The position numbers and the translations under genes were made by a program. DNA of 64,000 nucleotides from Halictus rubicundus (Eukaryota > Arthropoda > Insecta > Hymenoptera > Halictidae), in contig NC_135164.1 of NCBI RefSeq assembly GCF_050948215.1, forward strand, positions 4,779,116-4,843,115, read 5' to 3'. The notes below the pieces were generated by a model, which made no database searches, was not told the origin of the DNA, and saw nothing but the letters and a program-made list of their open reading frames with translations. How positions within the stretch are numbered: position 1 is the first letter of the stretch; every line of letters starts with the position of its first letter. This document shows, piece by piece, positions 13,476-24,741 of this stretch.

Positions 13476-14106
13476 TAAAAATTTTATTTAAGAGCTATAG
13501 ATGTTCAACCCTCCTACGGTGTTCATAAAAATTTATGCTAATGCGGGGTCATATAGACCCGAAAAAATATACGCGCATATCCACTGTGTTACAGTATTTT
13601 TAAGCTCATTATGAGGATATAATGATTAACACGAAATTCTTGTGCGCCAAAAACGAGCACATAACTCGGAATGCAAGGTCAATAAAAACTTGTGCCCGTA
13701 TTGCGAACAATTATCATCTCTACTTTGCATAATTCAGTTACTAGTATTTGTATACGTTCGCCGACGTTAATGTGAAATTTTGCAAGTATGATACGGCGGC
13801 TGAGTGCATTTCCGCGCGTTAATTGACAATTTCGAATCGACCAGTGCCGAACCATTTGCTGGAAACAGCTTCCGCTCCGTTGTAAATGGTTTTAGAGTTG
13901 AACGCATCTGGTATTCGATTAACACGTCCACTGCACGGCCATTCGAGCTGCAGAAAAATCTGTGGAAATCAAATATTTCACGCTCTAATGCATCCTGCAG
14001 ATTTGTAGGAACGATTACCGCACCGCCATCCTGCCCATTATCGATACATTAATTTGACGCGGAGATCCGTGGTTTGGAATTGCCGACTCGTCTATCGTCA
14101 TGCTTG
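13476..14106. other. No gene seen; possible decayed repeat
   Basis: GCGGGGTCATATAGACCCG near 13,541 is a partial inverted repeat of the type found inside insect TTAA-class MITEs, but no flanking TTAA pair could be matched. Nothing coding is supported. Confidence 0.45.
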
Positions 14107-14720
14107 GATCCAACTTTCTACTTTCTTATTTCTTGATAGCCGATGCTGAGCGATCTGGTATTTATCGATGTTGAGCGACGATCAATTAACACTTCCATCT
14201 TCGGACACAGGGCTCGCGTCATTGCTCGATAGGGTGGTCCTTATTTTTCGAATTTCGATTTTTCCTGGTCTCGCAGCCCTAAATTGCGATACCTTGTGAG
14301 ATACTGATGTGTGCAAAATTTGGAAGTTGTTCCATTGCTTCCAAATTTTGTACATATTTACTCAGAATTTAGGGCGATACGACAAAAAAAAAGATAATAC
14401 CCCCATAGCTAAGAACCACCGCACCAAATCAATAATGCGATGCAGGAGGATAATTGCAATCGAGGAGGGTTTCGCGGAGGGAAAAAATTATTTCTATAGC
14501 CCTTTCTAATCTTGGCCGATGCTGAGTAATCTGATAGCTATCGATGCGAAGAGATGTTCAAGTAACACTTGTACCGCCTTTAGGCTCACACTGCTGCTCA
14601 ATCAATACGGTACGATGTCGATGCGAAGTTGACATTGAATGAACAGGTCTCAAGAAGTATACAATTGCAATCGAAGGCGGTTTCAAGGAGAGAACAAATA
14701 TTTCTATAGTCCTTTCTGCG
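14107..14720. repeat. Diverged direct repeats
   Basis: The segment GCCGATGCTGAG followed by a variable ATCTG and ATCGATG occurs at about 14,140 and about 14,516. A second motif (ATTGCAATCGA, a GG-rich stretch, then ATTTCTATAGYCCTTTCT) occurs at about 14,453-14,507 and again at about 14,663-14,717. The region therefore contains at least two diverged copies of a unit of about 200-380 bp. Confidence 0.6.
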
Positions 14721-15102
14721 TCCGCTCCGGTTCGTTATGCTTTTCGTTCGATTCGTTCTGGCCGTCGACCCGTCCGAGACAGTACATCGTTACAAAACTT
14801 CACTTATCTGACTTAACAATCGACGGTTACGAAACTGTAGCACACCGACAAGACAATTTCATTGTTCGGTACGGTTTCGTGAAAGATTCAAGCCACCAAT
14901 CGTATTTCTCGTCAGTCCGATCTGCGACTCGGTTATTCTAGGACTCTTTGTTCTCCCGTGACCTCCATTTTTCATCTTTGTTCAGTGAGCATGGCGGCCG
15001 GTAGACTGCTGGTCGCGTCGCTGACAATGACCTGAACATTGATTTCTCGATGACTCGTTCTTTCGCACAGGTTTACTTTATTACGAGGGTTAATTTTTTA
15101 TT

Positions 15103-15226
15103 TCTGAAATTCATTTCTCAGTCGTTTTGTATTACCTTAAGCAACTGAATTGACGACTAAACTTTCTGAAATTTATTTTTCGGTCGTTTTGTATTACCTC
15201 AAGCAACTGAATTGACGACTAAACTT
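15103..15226. repeat. Tandem duplication, 2 x 62 bp
   Basis: Two head-to-tail 62-bp units, each beginning TCTGAAATT and ending GACGACTAAACTT, differ at only a few positions. Non-coding. Confidence 0.9.
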
Positions 15227-15472
15227 AATATTTTATTTTATTTATACGGTATTTACGACTTTCTGTTGTCGTTTTATCGTCCTTCGAATGAAAGATTATA
15301 TAAATATTTAGTTGAACGATTTTAAGATACATAGTATGCATGACACACATAGTTGTATTTTTCAAGAACGATTGTACCATACCACGAACAAGTTCGAATT
15401 GGGTAACTATGTTTCCATGATTTTTGTTAAAACAGGATTATGTATAATTGACATCTACGATACCCGTCTATT

Positions 15473-15709
15473 ATGACACTTGCAACGAGTTTGCACGCAA
15501 TAACCGAGGCAAAGAGGAAGCATATAAGTGTAGAAATAAAACATCAGATAATTCCCACGTTGGAAAGCGGAGAGAATACCGTAAAATTATCAGAAGTATA
15601 CGGTATTGGTAAACCTGCGATTATCGTTATCAAAAATGTCTCTATTGATAGTCTATTATCTCCCCAACGAACTTCAGCACTGAAAATTGCGACATACTGC
15701 AAAATATGA
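15473..15709 (+). pseudogene. N-terminal fragment of a pogo/Tigger-type transposase (CENP-B N-like HTH)
   Basis: An ATG opens 78 codons. Residues about 14-55 (KRKHISVEIKHQII ... ESGENTVKLSEVYGIGKPAI) fit the helix-turn-helix of CENP-B N-terminal domains found in pogo/Tigger transposases: a basic start, a KxxII helix, then a GExxxxLSxxYGIGKxxI recognition helix. The frame degenerates after about residue 60 and no DDE catalytic part follows, so this is a decayed fragment. No terminal repeats were found. It could also be a small CENP-B-like domain protein, but the short length and AT-rich flanks argue against that. Confidence 0.6.
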
Positions 15710-16683
15710 TTTCTGTAACCTCCTCTATAATCATATTTAATCGACTATGAAATAAATATGCTCAACCCAAATGTTTAACCAGCAATCTTATTTACTATCT
15801 AAACTCACGAGAGTAAAATAAATACTATGAACATAAATTATAAATATGTATATATTTTTTAACGTGTAACACTATGTGAGAATATCTGCAGGAGTACAAA
15901 TTGTAAACAGATATTCATCAAAGGGTAATAAATAATAATGAACACCACAAATGCCTCTGCGACTAGGTTTCTCACGTTTCTGCCCCACCGAACGAAGATT
16001 TATAACCGTGAATCTACTATGTATAAGAAACACGCGCATTAACACTACAGTTACCACCTTCAAGATCAGAATTTCTGAAAAAATACAAACTGCACCGTTA
16101 GCTATACTCACGATTCAATCCTTCCACGAGTATGGCGTGTATTCTAACGTAATCGTTCCCTTTACACGTGTGCCTGGCTTGTAAGTCTACGTTCCATCAA
16201 GCGTAAGATCGCGCGACGGCCACGTACTAATTAGTCCTATTCAAGTCAAGTTTTCGCTTATCCATATTTACTCATCGGTGCAATTCATACTTTGACAGAG
16301 CGTTATTAATTTATAGCTGATGGAATATTTTCCCCAACGAAATAAATATTTCCCGAAAATTAATAAATTAATAAAAGCCGACAATCTTGCGATGGCGTTA
16401 TTAATGTTACTAGTCGGTTCATTAAAACGTCACGGACCAATTCTGGGAAATGGACAAGCGCTCGCGGACACTAAAGCGTATAATTTGCCGCGCATGCAAA
16501 TTACCGTGAAGAAAGTAAATATACCATGTAGAACGATAATGCGGTATGTTCTTTGGGTTTTGAGTCATTTGATGGCACAGTTAAAGCGTTTTTTGTCCAC
16601 ACGGTAGTATTTGTATCGACTATGTCGTTCTTCGCGCGAGTCTCTGTCGATTGACTGCGTTCGATGCTTTTTATTCATTCACA

Positions 16684-16684
<1 letters not shown>

Positions 16685-16724
<40 letters not shown>
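16685..16724. repeat. (AC)n microsatellite
   Basis: About 20 uninterrupted AC units followed by degenerate ACAGACAGACGC. Confidence 0.97.
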
Positions 16725-16728
<4 letters not shown>

Positions 16729-17732
16729 GACGCAAACACACATATCACTTCTTGCGCTTGCATGGGTTGATACCGGACAAGTCTTACGAGAATCCGGTTA
16801 ATTGAAAACAGCCGGGTAAGAACGGTCTCCTTCTGCTACGCGGTTATCTTAATTTTCTGGGAGTTCATCTGCACGGTGAAAAGTGTCTGATTTCTATGCA
16901 AATTAAACAATTTTCTCGGCCGATTGGACGAAGTCGAGTCGATCAGCAGTTAAGCAGGAACACAATTACTCTTTCAGTGGGTTTATTAAAGGTTAAACTT
17001 CACCTCAGGAAACCAGAAACTTTTAACTTGTTTTTATGTAACCCTGTAGATTTTGGCGAGAGAATTTCGGAAATCCAAGTTTCAATAGTAGGAGTTTTTG
17101 ACAGGCAAGGGCCGTCGGAAGGCAAATAAACCCCGAGAAGCCTATTAGACTCGCGTAGAGTGTTACTGCATGTCGAGCGGATTTTTTCGTTCGGCCAAGG
17201 TTGTTTCACGCCGGTTTCATGCGTTCAGACGCTGAAACCGATTCGTTCGCGCGGCTCGCTGTAATAATAACATCGCGAGGCAAGTCCGGTCAAATTATTC
17301 CAACAAGCAAGAGCATTAATCTTGAGAATCCCACTGGCGAGGTTGCAACACAGGCCGTATCAAGGATAGCGCGGCTTTACGTATTCTGGCGGCACGGTTC
17401 AGTCAAAATAGCTCGGCGATAAAGCTCGCGAAAAGATTCTAGATATCTTCGTCGATTAATCGCGGCGAAGACTATCAGGCGCACCTGCAGTTTTATCACC
17501 GGCTCACATGGATAGGTACTCCCAACAGGAGGTCTGGCAGTCTACACGGCCGCGGTCTACGGGTATGAACACGGTGTTCGACATTAAACAGCTGCCGTCC
17601 CAATAAGTTCGATACGAAACGATCTTTTCTCTTCTCCGATCCGTTCACCTGTTAGCCTGGCCGTGATAGGAAAGTAATTACCGATACATAAATCTGCCAG
17701 GCTTGAGCCGGCCGCTGCAACGAGAGGGGAAC

Positions 17733-17765
17733 CGGCATCGGCATCGGCATCGGCATGGCATGGCA
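17733..17765. repeat. GGCATC hexanucleotide repeat
   Basis: Four GGCATC units pass into two GGCAT pentamers. Confidence 0.9.
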
Positions 17766-18331
17766 TCAAGGATTCTGCTCGTAATTCCCAAAGCGTACGC
17801 CTGTGTCACGTTTTGCCTTCGCTCCGCGTGCTGCACACTATCCCCTTTCCCCCTCCCCTTCACGCTCGCCATCGAGATGCATCTCCCACTTATCCTTCCA
17901 ACAACAACCTACGTCGAACCAGGAAGCATTTCAGGGATTATCGCGATGCAACTTCTCCGAGCAGTTATCTTCGACCCGTTCCCCTTAACCCTCAATTACT
18001 TAATTAGCTATATAAACCCGCGGTATCGAATATCACGATGCTTCGAAAATGCGCGCATACTTTATAAGGATCTTACATCATGTCTGACGTGTCAGGGATT
18101 TAAGAGGCAGGATTAACGGTTGCCGAGTCGTGGCTGATAGACGTGACGTTGCTCGGATGCCTGCCCCGCAAAAAGATGTGTTCATTTAGGATCATCGGAT
18201 CTCCGATTTACCGATTACGCTCGATCCAAGAAGCATTTCAACACCATATGCCCGATTCTCGAAAAATTACCTAAACTAAACTCTGCTCATTTCGTAAAAA
18301 ACGATCGCACCGCTATAAATTCGGACTCATT

Positions 18332-18549
18332 TTAACACTAGGTTTACGGGACCCGTCAAAATTAAAATATTTTTAATTTACGATTATTGAGATTGTGAAG
18401 ATCCATCTACGTGGAGTTACTCAACAAATTTATTTCTTTAGGTATGCGCTATTTAAAAAATGGCTAAAAACTTGGATAGACACATGCTTCTTATTTTTAT
18501 AAAGTAATGTAAAATACTCAATTTTAGTACTCCGTGAATCTAGTGTTAA
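18332..18549. mobile_element. TTAA-flanked MITE, family with TTAACACTAGATTTACGG ends, copy 1
   Basis: Starts TTAACACTAGGTTTACGG and ends CCGTGAATCTAGTGTTAA: an 18-bp inverted repeat with two mismatches, bounded by TTAA, about 218 bp. It aligns in the same orientation with the copy at 20,863-21,089. No coding capacity; presumably moved by a piggyBac transposase supplied elsewhere. Confidence 0.85.
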
Positions 18550-19394
18550 AGCTAGAAGCCTACAGTTTCATAATGCGTCCTTCATTTTATTCTAAGACGT
18601 CTCTGAGAACTTTGAAAAATTTTTTTCGTCACTGAAACGACTGTCGATTTAAAGATCGAAGCCCCCTCTTTAGAACGACACCTCGAAAATTGATGTATCA
18701 TTTACATTTGAAAAAAGAACTTTTTATACTAATAGTGACGGTAGATTTCTTCGAATACAAATCGCAGTGCAAGTTTCTCCCTAGTTAATAAATTCCGATT
18801 CTAATCGCGATCGGAAGTAAGTATCGCCACAAATCCTGAACCGTTCAAACGCTTACAGATCGCAGACCATGTGTCCACTTGCCATTAATTCTCGCGACCG
18901 GGGGATATCGACCTTCCTCGAAATTGATTTTATCCCGGCCAACAGGCATAACAATATCTCACCGATCCAGTTAAGGACCAACTTGGAACGTCCTTTTCGT
19001 AACTTTCTCGAAAACACGTTCACCCCCGTGTTCTCTTTCCGCGTCATAAACCAGTGTATCCCCGTTGTTCCCGCGGCCCGATCAAGCGGAAGAGACAGCT
19101 TCGGCGAAAAACAGCGCGCATAAGTTCCGTTCGCGCGTCTTAAAACTCTGGATACGGGGATTCCTCGTCGGTCACAATGTAAATTACCGTCGGCGGATCC
19201 CCATTACAGCGGCGCGGTTTCCCCCGCGCGGCGAACCAGACAACGGACGCGATTCCTAGCGATCGATCTTCCTCCTGCAATTTCATCCTCCGCGTTGATC
19301 AACGGCGAGCACTGCGCACGGGGTCCCATAGAAAATCACAAGTTTCGCCGGATCGACAACGTCCACCGACAACAGCTTCAACCGTCTGACGAGT
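18550..19394. other. No gene seen
   Basis: AT-rich sequence passing into a GC-balanced stretch at 18,850-19,390. Open frames on opposite strands overlap and carry no recognisable motif. Confidence 0.5.
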
Positions 19395-19548
19395 CTGTTC
19401 ATGGTCGACCAATTCTACTTCTTACAAACGCAAGGCAAACTCGATTTTCAAAGCTAAGGTGGGAAATGAAAAAAATTTATTCTATATTTTCGACATAGGT
19501 ACCCACGTAGATCACCCCCTCCACTTTTATACCATCTTAGGAAACCTG
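19395..19548. repeat. Partial copy (right half) of the neighbouring CAGGGTGGTTGG MITE
   Basis: The order TCTGTTCATGGTCGACC, AATTCTACTT, AAATTTATTCTATATTTTCG and ATCACCCCCTCC matches the right half of the full element that starts at 19,555, with scattered changes. It directly abuts that element. Confidence 0.7.
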
Positions 19549-19554
19549 TAGATA

Positions 19555-19911
19555 TACAGGGTGGTTGGTAACTGGTGGTACCAGCGGAAAGAGGGTAATT
19601 CTACCCGAAAAAAGAAGTCGAAAATATAGAATAAAATTTTTTCATCCGAAGCTTCGTTTTCGAGAACATCGAGTTCGAAAATGCAGCCAATGCGCGTCTT
19701 ATTCAATAGGAATTGTCTGCTGCGTCTGATCATGACCTACCAATTCTACTTCCTGCGCATACTAAAGCACGCGAACCCGACGGATCTTTAAATTCGATTT
19801 TCTCGAAAACAAAACCTCAAACGAAAAATTTTTATTCTATATTTTCGACTTCTTTTTTCGCGTAGAATCACCCCCTCTCCGCTTGTACCACCAGTTACCA
19901 ACCACCCTGTA
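19555..19911. mobile_element. MITE with long terminal inverted repeats (CAGGGTGGTTGGTAACTGG)
   Basis: Left arm TACAGGGTGGTTGGTAACTG and right arm CAGTTACCAACCACCCTGTA are perfect inverse complements over 20 bases. The similarity continues with few changes for about 120 bp into each arm (ending near CGTTTTCGAGAAC / TTTTCTCGAAAAC). TA dinucleotides flank both ends, as for Tc1/mariner-class elements. About 357 bp, non-coding. An internal segment (TCTGATCATGACCTACCAATT) recurs at 19,395, 35,137 and 58,459. Confidence 0.9.
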
Positions 19912-19913
19912 TA

Positions 19914-20862
19914 AAATGAAATAGGTTCACAAACTTTGAAGTCATTTTTTCAGGAGATCTTGAGACCCCCTCCTCCCTTGTTTCCTCTGAGACTTTTGTT
20001 CCTTGCGATGAGTATTGTACGATGCAATAAAAAAATTTGACCTTGAAGAAAGGGGACAAGGAGAATCAGCTCACGTTGCGCAATTTTTAATTGGCTCAAT
20101 AAAAGTTAGTAATGTACGATATAGTGGCTTTAATGAAATGTAAATGTTCTTCAGATATATTATGGATGCGCAAAGAAACGTAGAGGGTGCTATCTTCTTG
20201 TCCTCGACTGTGCAACATATGGCAGGCCTATTAGCGATTTCCGTGGGACCCGGTGCACGATTCTATCGACACCGTAGGCGTTTCGCGGGCGACCGACCGA
20301 GGAAAGGAGGAAATCGCGACGCAGGGAGAATCAGTCTCGCCGTGCCGAATAGATGGAACGCATTATTCACCGTCGGGAACGCGCGGCCAGCCGCGATTCT
20401 AACATCGGTAATATGCTTCGGCGGCTCGGTGCGGCGCGCCGCTTGCATCGATCTTGTCCGATATATCGACGACTCAACGAAATAGTAAATCAACGGGCGG
20501 TCGAGGGACCGGCCGCAGGGCGAACCCGACGGTGGACACCCTTCCCGCGGGCGAAACGGCGGGCCGTGATTAATAGAACGCGAATAGACGGTCGCGGTCG
20601 TATTTAAATCGTTCTTTCCCGCCATAATTTACGACGCGTCCCGGGAATCGCTTAGCGCTAAAACGGTCGCGTCATCGTAAGTTATTGGCTGTACCCGGTT
20701 CCTTGTTTCCTCGATCATATTGTAGCTTCCCCTGATGCGGGGACACTATTCGATAGGTACCCAGAGATGTTCATAACTGCTCCACTAATCACGGATTTAA
20801 TATAAATTAGTCTTTACTTGATAGAAATATTTCTCACAACGCGAGATTTCCTACAAGAGTTT
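19914..20862. other. No gene seen; GC-rich block at 20,230-20,620
   Basis: The GC-rich block is open on both strands in several frames, as expected from composition. Nothing in the translations is recognisable. Confidence 0.5.
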
Positions 20863-21089
20863 TTAACACTAGATTTACGGGACCCGTCAAAATGACGGGT
20901 TTTATGTTCTTTAATTTATAATTGTTGTGATTGTGAACATGCATTTATAGGAAATGTATTTAACACATTTATTCCTTGGAACATATATTATAGTAAAAGC
21001 CTGCTAAAAATCTGGCTGAATATATTCTTGGTACTTTTATAAAATAATCCAAAGTGGCCGCTTTTAGTGCTCCGTAAATCTAGTGTTAA
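20863..21089. mobile_element. TTAA-flanked MITE, family with TTAACACTAGATTTACGG ends, copy 2
   Basis: TTAACACTAGATTTACGG and CCGTAAATCTAGTGTTAA are perfect 18-bp inverted repeats with TTAA on each side. About 227 bp, non-coding. Just inside the left end lies the short palindrome ACCCGTCAAAATGACGGGT, which is decayed in the copy at 18,332; this suggests that copy is older. Confidence 0.9.
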
Positions 21090-22522
21090 ACTCGTTAATG
21101 TTTCTTTGTTTTCCTGTAACGAAAGAAATTCATTGGTACAGTTTTACACAATGTTCTCGATAAATTTTTACCTTTAATCATTTAGTAGCTTGATTTTTTT
21201 GAAATTTTTACCCCCAATTTTGAGGGCTGCTCTCACCCCTTCAAAATGGATATACTGTTGAAGCAATTGCTTTCCTCGAGCTTTAGTGACACTACAACGC
21301 GACCAAAATATACAATTTTGTGTCGTTTCGGAATGTATAAATTAAATGTTAATGCTCGAGTACGCGACGATCGAAATATATCAAGTCTCTTACGCTATTT
21401 CAGCACGCAGACGGCGCACACACACCTAAGACTCTAGGTTTATTAGCTGCGTGCAGTGAATGACAAAATATATAGGGCGTCGGCATAATATTTCATACTA
21501 TTTTAAACCGTCAATTTCGTAGCTTAAAATTTTCGATTAATGTCTGCATAAATACTAAATATACTCCTAGATGCTACAATTTTCGCCGGGTGACATTTAT
21601 AGCGTCCCGAAATATGTCAAGTGCTTTTATAAATTTCAGCATTTTTATCAAGCCACGCGAAGCAATTTACAACCTCAGCTGATACGCGGGGAAGTTCCAT
21701 TATGATTTATAATTCGATTATCCTAAAAACGTTAGCTTTTAAATTCAGCAAAAGGCAGGATACGCGCAGGCGTCATTTGCGTCACTGTCCACGGTTAATA
21801 TGGCTTCCGGTGATGAAAGTATGGGTTTTAAATCAAACGTTTATCGCGTGTACACACGTAGAACGAGCAGCGTTAAGAGGCTCGGCGCATCTGGATGAAG
21901 CCATAAAATTTCATTGGAAATAACAGACATTCGAATAAGAATTACTATGGGGCGCGCAAGATGTTTTATTAAATATTACCCGCTGAGCTGTTGAGAATGT
22001 TATCTGGAATAATTTTATAATTATTAAAGCTGACGGTGCGATAAGAAAATGATCAGCAGGCAACGTCGAACCTGTACCTCGACGCTTAGCCCAGTTTGGT
22101 CACGGATATAGTCAGATGACTCCAGATTATTTCGCCGAAGATTGATCGTCACAGTTGTTTATGGGTTGCGAAGACGACAGCAAATATAAATCAGCCTCGA
22201 CAGATCGGGTATGAGCGGACAGTTTACCGGTGATTTACATCAAGCTTGGATTATAAATATCGTGGGTAGCTCGAGAGAAAGTTTAAACGCATCGAGTATG
22301 TTTCGTTGTATTCAACCTGTCGTCAATTTACGGGTATATTTGAATATTTCCATATACCGATGAAGGTTATTGCTACAGTAACATGATCGCTACTCAAGTA
22401 TCCACTTTATCCCTGAAACGAGGCATTTGCATAGTATGTCTCCTTAGTTATGACTCTTCGATGCAGGACACGATTGTGTAGAGAAGTTAATTGCTTGCAC
22501 GCAAGGCACTTTATTGGGCACT
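21090..22522. other. No gene seen
   Basis: Mostly AT-rich sequence. A few open frames of 60-75 codons show no motif. Confidence 0.55.
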
Positions 22523-22761
22523 TTAACACTTTGACTGCCAAACTAGAAACCTCAAAAATTCCATAAAATCAAAGTAGGTTATTTAATGAAATAAAAATTG
22601 AAAATGATTAAATGTATGGTATTGAGTAGTCCTCTAACTTTCTTGCATTTTACGGATCCTAAACAAATTTGGTACAACGAATATATTAACGTAAAAATTA
22701 ATTTTAAAACTTGGACAAATAATTCTGTCACCAACATATGACATGGCAGCCAACGTGTTAA
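22523..22761. mobile_element. TTAA-flanked MITE, family with TTAACACTTTGAACGCCA ends, copy 2
   Basis: Bounded by TTAA, with ends TTAACACTTTGACTGCCA and TGGCAGCCAACGTGTTAA. Interior is colinear with copy 1 (8,901) and slightly longer (239 bp). Confidence 0.85.
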
Positions 22762-22949
22762 GGAGATCTAAAATATAGGGTGACACACATTTCAGATACA
22801 ATATACATTGATATAATCGCAATATATACTTTTAAATTTTAAATATATTTAGCATGTTTTTTGAAGGAAATTTCATTTTGAAGTTTTATTATAATTTCCT
22901 GTTCCATAATGTCTACCCTGCAGCACATTTTTGATACCGTCCACAGCAA

Positions 22950-23240
22950 GCTCCCAAAGTATGTCTTCAAGAGTCTCCGCCGGCAGTGATTTGAATCATC
23001 TGATAACACTGCGAGAGTTGCAGTAATTTTGTTGCGAAATTTTTAACCACCTATCCTACAGCCCTGACCTCGCACCCAGTGATTACCACTTTTTTCTGCA
23101 TTCCAAGCAAATGGCTTGCATTGCGCAGCTTTGGAAATGGCGAGGAATTGAAAAACGATGTTATCGGATGGTTAAAATCACCGGCGTAAGAATTTTGCGT
23201 GCCGAAGTCGACGGTGACTATGCAGCAGAATAATGTATTC
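22950..23240 (+). pseudogene. Decayed mariner-type transposase fragment
   Basis: Two pieces of the DDE/D catalytic domain remain in different frames. DNTARVA (from about 23,002) matches the usual D-N-A-x-x-H block around the second catalytic Asp. YSPDLAPSDYHFF (23,057-23,095) is the signature around the third Asp of mariner-family enzymes. Stops and frameshifts lie between and after them, and the C-terminal part is broken again. No terminal repeats were identified, so only the fragment is claimed. Confidence 0.75.
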
Positions 23241-24741
23241 AATTTTACTTGTCTACACTAAAGTCCTTTCATACATTTTTACTTTCATTTCAGAGTAGAC
23301 GTTGCTCACAAAATCGTACTTTTCACTATTCTAACACTGTTGCGACTAATTTCATAATATTAATCCACCGAATTGACATACACGTATGAAAGAATTTCAT
23401 AAATATACTTCCATAGGTAATAAACTATTTTTCTCAGAGGAGGACGTGTCCTGCAAAGACATTTTAGACGAACTTTGATTAGGTCTTGGTTGAATTTCTT
23501 GGGGTAGCCCCCCCACCATGAGGAACGAAATCCGTCATTGGAAAAAGACGGAGTTTGCTATAGTCATGCTAACAGTTTTTTGCGAATATGTAAGAAAGCT
23601 AAGGCCGAGCGACGGTAGCATTCATAGGAAACAGTTGTTCGGAATGGTGACCTTCACAAAACATTTCAAGGAATCACAAAGGAATCTCAAGAGCCTCCAT
23701 ATAATTAGGGAATAGAAATATACGTGATACTTCTAAGAAATCTCCTGAAATTAAAATTTGTACTATTACACTGTAGTAAGTCGTTGACTTTTCATGCTAT
23801 TCGCATGCTTGCCACTCTATTCACGAAAACGACACCGTGTAGAGCTTGGAAGCGAGAGAAAGAAACGGTCGGTACCGATTTGTTCCATATTTGGCACGGC
23901 GCTGCGCGGCGCGGTTTTTGCGGAAAGAGTCCCACAAAGATTGGGAGTTCACCGATCCCTGTTTCGACCGTATAATTTCACGCTGCGATGCGGTAAAACA
24001 TACTCGGCAATCTCCCCCATCATTCGATACAACCTGTGTGGGCAGGTTCTTCTCATGGGTTTGACGCGAGAGAGCTCTTGTAAGATATAAGTCGTCCGTT
24101 TTAGAGCGCGTTCGCCAAGATTACACGTGAGTAATGCCTGCCCCGTTCCCGACCCTTTCTTTTTCTACTGTTCGAGAGCAGTTTGCCCGAGATTTACGCG
24201 ACACCGATCTCCCGCGGTGTCGCGCGAATTGAAATTCTTAATCGGTACTCGCCACGTGATTCATGTGGTCGGCCCCACTCGCTGATATTGTTGCGAAAGT
24301 TTCGGCCCGCGAGACGGGCGCCGATTTTACACGGTCGTTTGTGTGCTTTCCCGTTTCTTTTGCTCGTGATCCGCTGATGGATTGAAGAGAAAACGGATGT
24401 ACTTACTTTACACTGACAAATCCATTAGGATGTTTTATGCACAGCATCTGACGGTTTCTTCCAGCGCCAGTGTTTCGTTGGCTTCGTGCGGGAACCGGTT
24501 ACTGAATTTTCCATGCGGATTTGCGAAACTGTTACGATTCGATGTGGATCGAAGCGAAATCGTGATGTCACATTCCGACGATTCGCGGCAAACGTTGCGA
24601 GCAATGTGCGCGAATTGTGTTCTTGGATTAGTATCCGTGGAGCTTGGGAACGTATCATTTTTAGAGATAGCTGTAAAACCGTTGCTATATTTTTAACAGG
24701 TTTTTAGTTCTGTTTATATGAGCAGAATGATGTGGAATGAA
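23241..24741. other. No gene seen
   Basis: AT-rich to 23,780, then GC-balanced to about 24,700. Overlapping open frames around 23,720-24,090 and 24,380-24,700 exist on both strands without recognisable domains. Confidence 0.5.

Larger units (their letters stand above)
15710..18331. other. No gene seen; two simple repeats
   Basis: Contains the (AC)n run at 16,685 and the GGCATC run at 17,733. A moderately GC-rich part (17,100-18,100) is open in several frames without recognisable content. Confidence 0.5.
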
